The position numbers and the translations under genes are program-made. Shown piece by piece: positions 6,188-9,578 of a stretch of DNA of 9,578 bases. Positions within the stretch are counted from its first letter, which is position 1. Every line of letters starts with the position of its first letter. The DNA comes from Bacteroidota bacterium (lineage in GTDB: Bacteria; Bacteroidota; Bacteroidia; Bacteroidales; Prolixibacteraceae): positions 1-9,578 of the forward strand of contig JAUYEQ010000258.1 in NCBI GenBank assembly GCA_030691295.1, written 5' to 3'. Under the pieces are notes generated by a model that had not been told where the DNA came from, made no database searches, and was given only the letters and a program-made list of their open reading frames with translations.

Positions 6188-6814
6188 TTATTGAATAATG
6201 GAATCCTCAAAGTTCATCCGGTTTACGATCGAACGTCCGAGTGTAACTTCATCGGTATATTCCAGTTCGTCGCCAATCGAAACGCCACGGGCGAGGGTCG
6301 ATATTTTTACATCCAGGTTTTTAAGCTTTTTGAAAATAAAGAAGTTGGTAGTATCGCCTTCCATGGTAGTGCTAAGTGCAAGGATAATTTCATCAATTCC
6401 ACCTTCATTCACGCGGCCAACCAGCGAATCAACTTCAAGATCCGAAGGTCCGATCCCATCCATTGGCGAGATAATACCGCCTAAAACATGGTACAATCCG
6501 TTAAACTGATGAGTGTTTTCGATCGCCATCACGTCTTTTATGTTTTCAACCACACAGATGAACGATTTGTTTCGCGATGGATTTGAGCAGATATTGCAAA
6601 CATCGGTGTCCGATATGTTGTGGCAAACGCGGCAGTGTTTTACTTCGGAACGCAACTGTACGAGGCTGTTGGCGAATATCTCCACTTCATGAACTTCTTG
6701 TTTAAGGATGTGGAGAACCAATCGCAGCGCCGATTTTCGGCCAATACCCGGAAGTTTGGCAAATTCGTTCACTGCATTTTCCAATAATCTGGAGGGAAAC
6801 CGGTCGAGGTGCAT
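6188..6814 (-). CDS. recR: recombination mediator protein RecR
   Basis: RecR acts with RecO (and RecF) to load RecA on SSB-coated gaps in the RecFOR repair pathway; it is cytosolic and forms DNA-clamp rings. The 208-residue length is typical. The helix-hairpin-helix is at [12 protein letters not shown] (21-32), and the zinc finger uses C61, C64, C73 and C76 ([16 protein letters not shown]). The Toprim domain starts at ICVVEN (86-91) and runs through [16 protein letters not shown] (108-123) to [15 protein letters not shown] (172-186). The C-terminal [12 protein letters not shown] (188-199) is the usual ending. It stands alone, without the dnaX/YbaB partners seen in enterobacteria. It has its own candidate promoter 24 bases upstream, and an inverted repeat follows it. 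All key motifs are intact. Confidence 0.97.
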   Translation of the reverse strand: MHLDRFPSRLLENAVNEFAKLPGIGRKSALRLVLHILKQEVHEVEIFANSLVQLRSEVKHCRVCHNISDTDVCNICSNPSRNKSFICVVENIKDVMAIENTHQFNGLYHVLGGIISPMDGIGPSDLEVDSLVGRVNEGGIDEIILALSTTMEGDTTNFFIFKKLKNLDVKISTLARGVSIGDELEYTDEVTLGRSIVNRMNFEDSIIQ

Positions 6815-6837
6815 ATTCCATTTTTTTTTATAAGCCT

Positions 6838-6845
6838 CAAATTTA
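6838..6845 (-). promoter_or_regulatory. candidate Bacteroidota-type -7 promoter element of recR
   Basis: On the minus strand TAAATTTG fits the Bacteroidota sigma factor -7 consensus TAnnTTTG and ends 23 bases before the recR ATG, giving a short leader. The -33 region offers only a poor TTTA at 6861-6864, 15 bases away, so strength is uncertain. Its position in the 76-bp gap after the kinase stop suits separate transcription of recR. Confidence 0.5.
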
Positions 6846-6890
6846 ATCAGCGAATTTTAATAAACAGAATCTGCGCTAAATTTTAAAGGA

Positions 6891-9482
6891 TTATTTATTC
6901 AGATATTTAGCAACCGTCGTTAATATATCGTCCATTCTGATGGGTTTTACAAGCACATCGTTGCATCCGGAATCAAGACATTTCTGCTTGTCGTCGGCCA
7001 TTGCATAGGCTGTTTGAGCAATGATAGGAACTGTAAGGTCCTTCAGCCTAATTTGTGAAGTTGCTTCGTAGCCGCTTATTTCGGGTAATTGAATGTCCAT
7101 CAGGATAAGATCAATTTTTGTGGCGTTGAAAATATTCAAAACATCTATTCCGTCTTTTGCCCAAACAACATTGGCACCGGTTTTTTCGAGAATGCTATTC
7201 AGGTATTCATAGTTGTAAGGCGTATCTTCTGCAATCATGATGGTGTAATTGCTGAAATTGTATTTCCGCTGCGTTTGGGATTTAACTGCCGATCTTACCA
7301 TTGGGATTTTTATTTTATCGTAGGGCAAGTTCAAATAAAAGACACTTCCTTCGCCCGGAACAGATTTTACATTGACACTTCCACCAAGCAACAATGCAAG
7401 ATCTTTGCAAATGGATAGACCCAGTCCTGAACCTGCTTCGGATGGACTTGTTTCCTCAGAATAATTGAAACGTTTAAAAATGTTTTTAAGCCGTTCAGCC
7501 GGAATTCCTTCGCCGGTATCGGAAACAAAGAATCTCAGTTTGTTATCGGCAAGTATGTTGTAGCCTATTTCAATGTTTCCTGTTTCCGTGTATTTTAAGG
7601 CATTCAGGTATAAATTGTTTAATATTTGTTTTAACCGGTATGGATCGGTAAAAATTACATCGTGATGCGCTTCTTCAGGAAGCTGAAAAATCAGTTCCAT
7701 GTTTCTTTTTTGTTTACGCCTCAGATAATTGTTGTAAGTCATTTCAAGTTCAGCAAACAAATCACCCAATGAACAAGCTTCCTTTTTGATTTTGAGTTCG
7801 TTGGCCTCAATTTTTGCAACGTCGATAATATCGTCAATCAACCGAAGCAAAGCCTGGCTGTTTTCTTCAATAATTTCCGAATATTTATTTCGCTTTTGTA
7901 TAGGCAGTTCTTCGTTTTTCATCAATTCACTGAATCCAATAATCGTGTTGATCGGTGTCCTGATTTCGTGACTCATATTAGACAAGAAATGATTCTTGTA
8001 GTTATTGGCAATCTCGGCATCTTGTTTTGCTTTTTTCAGGTCCCGTTCAATTTTCTTCAGATAGGTAATGTTTTCTGCAATTTTCACATAATGCGTAATG
8101 TTGCCAAAGCTGTTTCTGATGGGCGAAATGCTTGCTAGTTCCCAGTAATATTCGCCTGTCTTTTTTCGGTTTTTAAATTCCCCCTGCCATTCGTTTCCGG
8201 CGCTGACGGTTTTCCATAGTTTTTCGTAAAAGCTAGGCGGTTGAAATCCCGACTTCAGGATATTGGGTTTTTTACCAAGTATTTCCTGGTCGCTCCAGCC
8301 CGTAATTTTACAAAAGGCAGGGTTAAAGAATTCGATGTACCCATCGGTATCGGTAATTATAACTGCAATTGGACTCTGGAGTATGGCCTGGTGAAGTTTT
8401 TTATATTCGCTGTCTGATTTTTTTTCTTCTGTAATGTCTCGGTGAACTCCAAACAACCGGATGGCTTTGCCATTTTCGTCGCGTATTACCGAAGCACGGC
8501 TTTTAATCCAGACATAATGCCCTTTTTTGTGCAACATTCTGAATTCGGCTTCATAAATAAGCGAATCACTGTTTATAAAATTATTCATAAAATGAACCAT
8601 TCTGTCTCTGTCCAACGGATGGATCATATCAAGCCAGGCAGAGTAGTTGTCCTGAATTTCGTCAGGGTAATATCCGAGCATTGATTTCCATCTTCTGGAA
8701 TAAAATGTTTTTCCGGTGCCAACTATGTAGTCCCAGATTCCCAGGTCGGCAGCTTCGGTGGCCAGCAGGAAACGCTGCTCACTATCCTGAAGTTTTTCTT
8801 CGGTTTTTACTAAACGGCTTACATTTTTCAGAATGATCAGCACTGATTGCTGATGGTTAGCCGGGTCAATTTCAGGTATGAAAGTCATGTTCCACCAGGT
8901 TGTTCCATCAGGTTTTTTCAAACTGATATTTTCTTTGATCTTTTTTTGAAGCTGGAATGCCTGATTGATCAGTTGGACAACATTTGCAGTTTGATCACCA
9001 AATAAACCGATTTCTTCAATTGATTTTCCTTTTACATTGGCCGCTTTAATGCCCAGTTTTGAATAGCATTTTTTCGAAATATAGCTTACTTGTATATCAG
9101 GATTTATCCGGATAATTAAATCCTGTAATTTTTCAGGAAGCGATTGGTAGTCAATGCTTATTGCTGCATGTATTTCTTCTAAACTTATGATTGTCAATCC
9201 AGGCGAGAGGGAAGTTACTGTAACGTTTAGGATTGTTTTTTTTCGGTCGTGTGAAAAATTTCTGATTTGCCGGGCTTTTATAGCCGGTAAAATTTCCTGT
9301 TTAAAAAATGAACGGGTATTTTTCTTCAGAACTTCAATGATATGAAGAAAACTTTCATCCGGATCAAATTCATCAATTTGCAGAATTTTATTTATTTCAC
9401 CTGAAATTTCCAGAATTTTCAGATGTTCGTCGATTTTAATGTAGCCTGAAATATATTCAGTATTTTGGGTTTGAGGAAACAT
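6891..9482 (-). CDS. soluble multi-PAS hybrid sensor histidine kinase with C-terminal receiver
   Basis: The protein has 863 residues and no membrane segment or signal peptide, so it is a cytosolic sensor. Residues ~9-105 look like a degenerate PAS domain. Three further PAS domains follow: ~120-225, ~235-352 (ending LFGVHRDITEEKK) and ~362-475 (SPIAVIITDTDGYIEFFNPAF, ending IAENITYLKK). HisKA carries the phospho-acceptor H505 in SHEIRTP. The HATPase domain has the N box (NNLYLNALKYT, 622-632), DTGEGI (655-660) and GSGLGLS (684-690). The receiver has E752/D753, phospho-acceptor D796 in LMDIQLP, T824 and K846 (VKP). All catalytic residues are present, so a His-to-Asp relay is likely, with the next Hpt or DNA-binding partner encoded elsewhere. 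The ligand is unknown; no haem or flavin signature is evident. Transcription probably comes from its own upstream promoter, and nothing ties it functionally to recR. Confidence 0.93.
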   Translation of the reverse strand: MFPQTQNTEYISGYIKIDEHLKILEISGEINKILQIDEFDPDESFLHIIEVLKKNTRSFFKQEILPAIKARQIRNFSHDRKKTILNVTVTSLSPGLTIISLEEIHAAISIDYQSLPEKLQDLIIRINPDIQVSYISKKCYSKLGIKAANVKGKSIEEIGLFGDQTANVVQLINQAFQLQKKIKENISLKKPDGTTWWNMTFIPEIDPANHQQSVLIILKNVSRLVKTEEKLQDSEQRFLLATEAADLGIWDYIVGTGKTFYSRRWKSMLGYYPDEIQDNYSAWLDMIHPLDRDRMVHFMNNFINSDSLIYEAEFRMLHKKGHYVWIKSRASVIRDENGKAIRLFGVHRDITEEKKSDSEYKKLHQAILQSPIAVIITDTDGYIEFFNPAFCKITGWSDQEILGKKPNILKSGFQPPSFYEKLWKTVSAGNEWQGEFKNRKKTGEYYWELASISPIRNSFGNITHYVKIAENITYLKKIERDLKKAKQDAEIANNYKNHFLSNMSHEIRTPINTIIGFSELMKNEELPIQKRNKYSEIIEENSQALLRLIDDIIDVAKIEANELKIKKEACSLGDLFAELEMTYNNYLRRKQKRNMELIFQLPEEAHHDVIFTDPYRLKQILNNLYLNALKYTETGNIEIGYNILADNKLRFFVSDTGEGIPAERLKNIFKRFNYSEETSPSEAGSGLGLSICKDLALLLGGSVNVKSVPGEGSVFYLNLPYDKIKIPMVRSAVKSQTQRKYNFSNYTIMIAEDTPYNYEYLNSILEKTGANVVWAKDGIDVLNIFNATKIDLILMDIQLPEISGYEATSQIRLKDLTVPIIAQTAYAMADDKQKCLDSGCNDVLVKPIRMDDILTTVAKYLNK

Positions 9483-9531
9483 ATCAGCTTATGTTGTTAA
9501 TGTACCTTAAAATTAAGAAATTAAAGTGTTA

Positions 9532-9560
9532 CAAACATAGTGCCTTCCGGTTTTTTCAAA
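9532..9560 (-). promoter_or_regulatory. candidate Bacteroidota-type promoter of the hybrid kinase gene
   Basis: On the minus strand TTTG (9557-9560) is followed after 17 bases by TATGTTTG (9532-9539), matching the -33 TTTG and -7 TAnnTTTG pair described for Bacteroides. The -7 box ends 49 bases before the kinase ATG, leaving an A/T-rich leader of roughly 40 bases without a Shine-Dalgarno sequence. Confidence 0.6.
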
Positions 9561-9578
9561 CGGAATTGGCTGCAATAC

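Noticed and set aside
6846..6886. Imperfect stem after the kinase stop (AATTTA...TAAATT with a GCG/CGC pair)
   Set aside because: It needs a bulge and a long loop, has no U run after it, and overlaps the candidate recR promoter.

Overview
The window looks like a chromosomal segment of a Bacteroidota member, probably a Bacteroidales/Marinilabiliales-type environmental or anaerobic species. The evidence is protein-level resemblance, starts that mostly lack Shine-Dalgarno sequences, two upstream matches to the Bacteroidota promoter element TAnnTTTG, a four-helix 'suffix' protein, a soluble multi-PAS hybrid kinase, and short palindromic repeats of a kind common in these genomes. The species assignment is inference.

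Left part, plus strand (2-3048): the end of an operon for a membrane-bound complex related to group 4 [NiFe] hydrogenases and complex I. It holds the C-terminal part of a HyfF/NuoN-like proton-channel subunit, a HyfG/HycE-like large subunit (NuoC+NuoD domains) and a HyfI/NuoB-like small subunit with an N-terminal ferredoxin-like domain. The large subunit has none of the four cysteines that hold the NiFe site. The small subunit keeps only one of the proximal-cluster cysteines, and its ferredoxin domain keeps exactly one of two [4Fe-4S] sites. This places the operon with the hydrogenase-related (Ehr) complexes that cannot be ordinary hydrogenases. The large-subunit reading frame is broken by one extra A. 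A 271-bp gap carrying palindromic repeats separates the large and small subunit genes.

Middle part, minus strand (6082 to 3091): a tight three-gene run. A membrane-anchored GT2 glycosyltransferase is fused to a shortened polyprenyl glycosylphosphotransferase-like tail. It overlaps a GNAT acetyltransferase gene by ATGA, and a four-helix suffix-domain gene follows, also broken by a single extra base. This run converges on the Ehr-like operon.

Right part, minus strand (9482 to 6188): a soluble hybrid histidine kinase with about four PAS-type domains, HisKA, HATPase and a receiver, followed by recR. Each has a plausible promoter of the Bacteroidota type. A near-perfect 18-bp-arm inverted repeat lies between recR and the glycosyltransferase gene. 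No tRNA, rRNA, CRISPR array or insertion sequence was seen.
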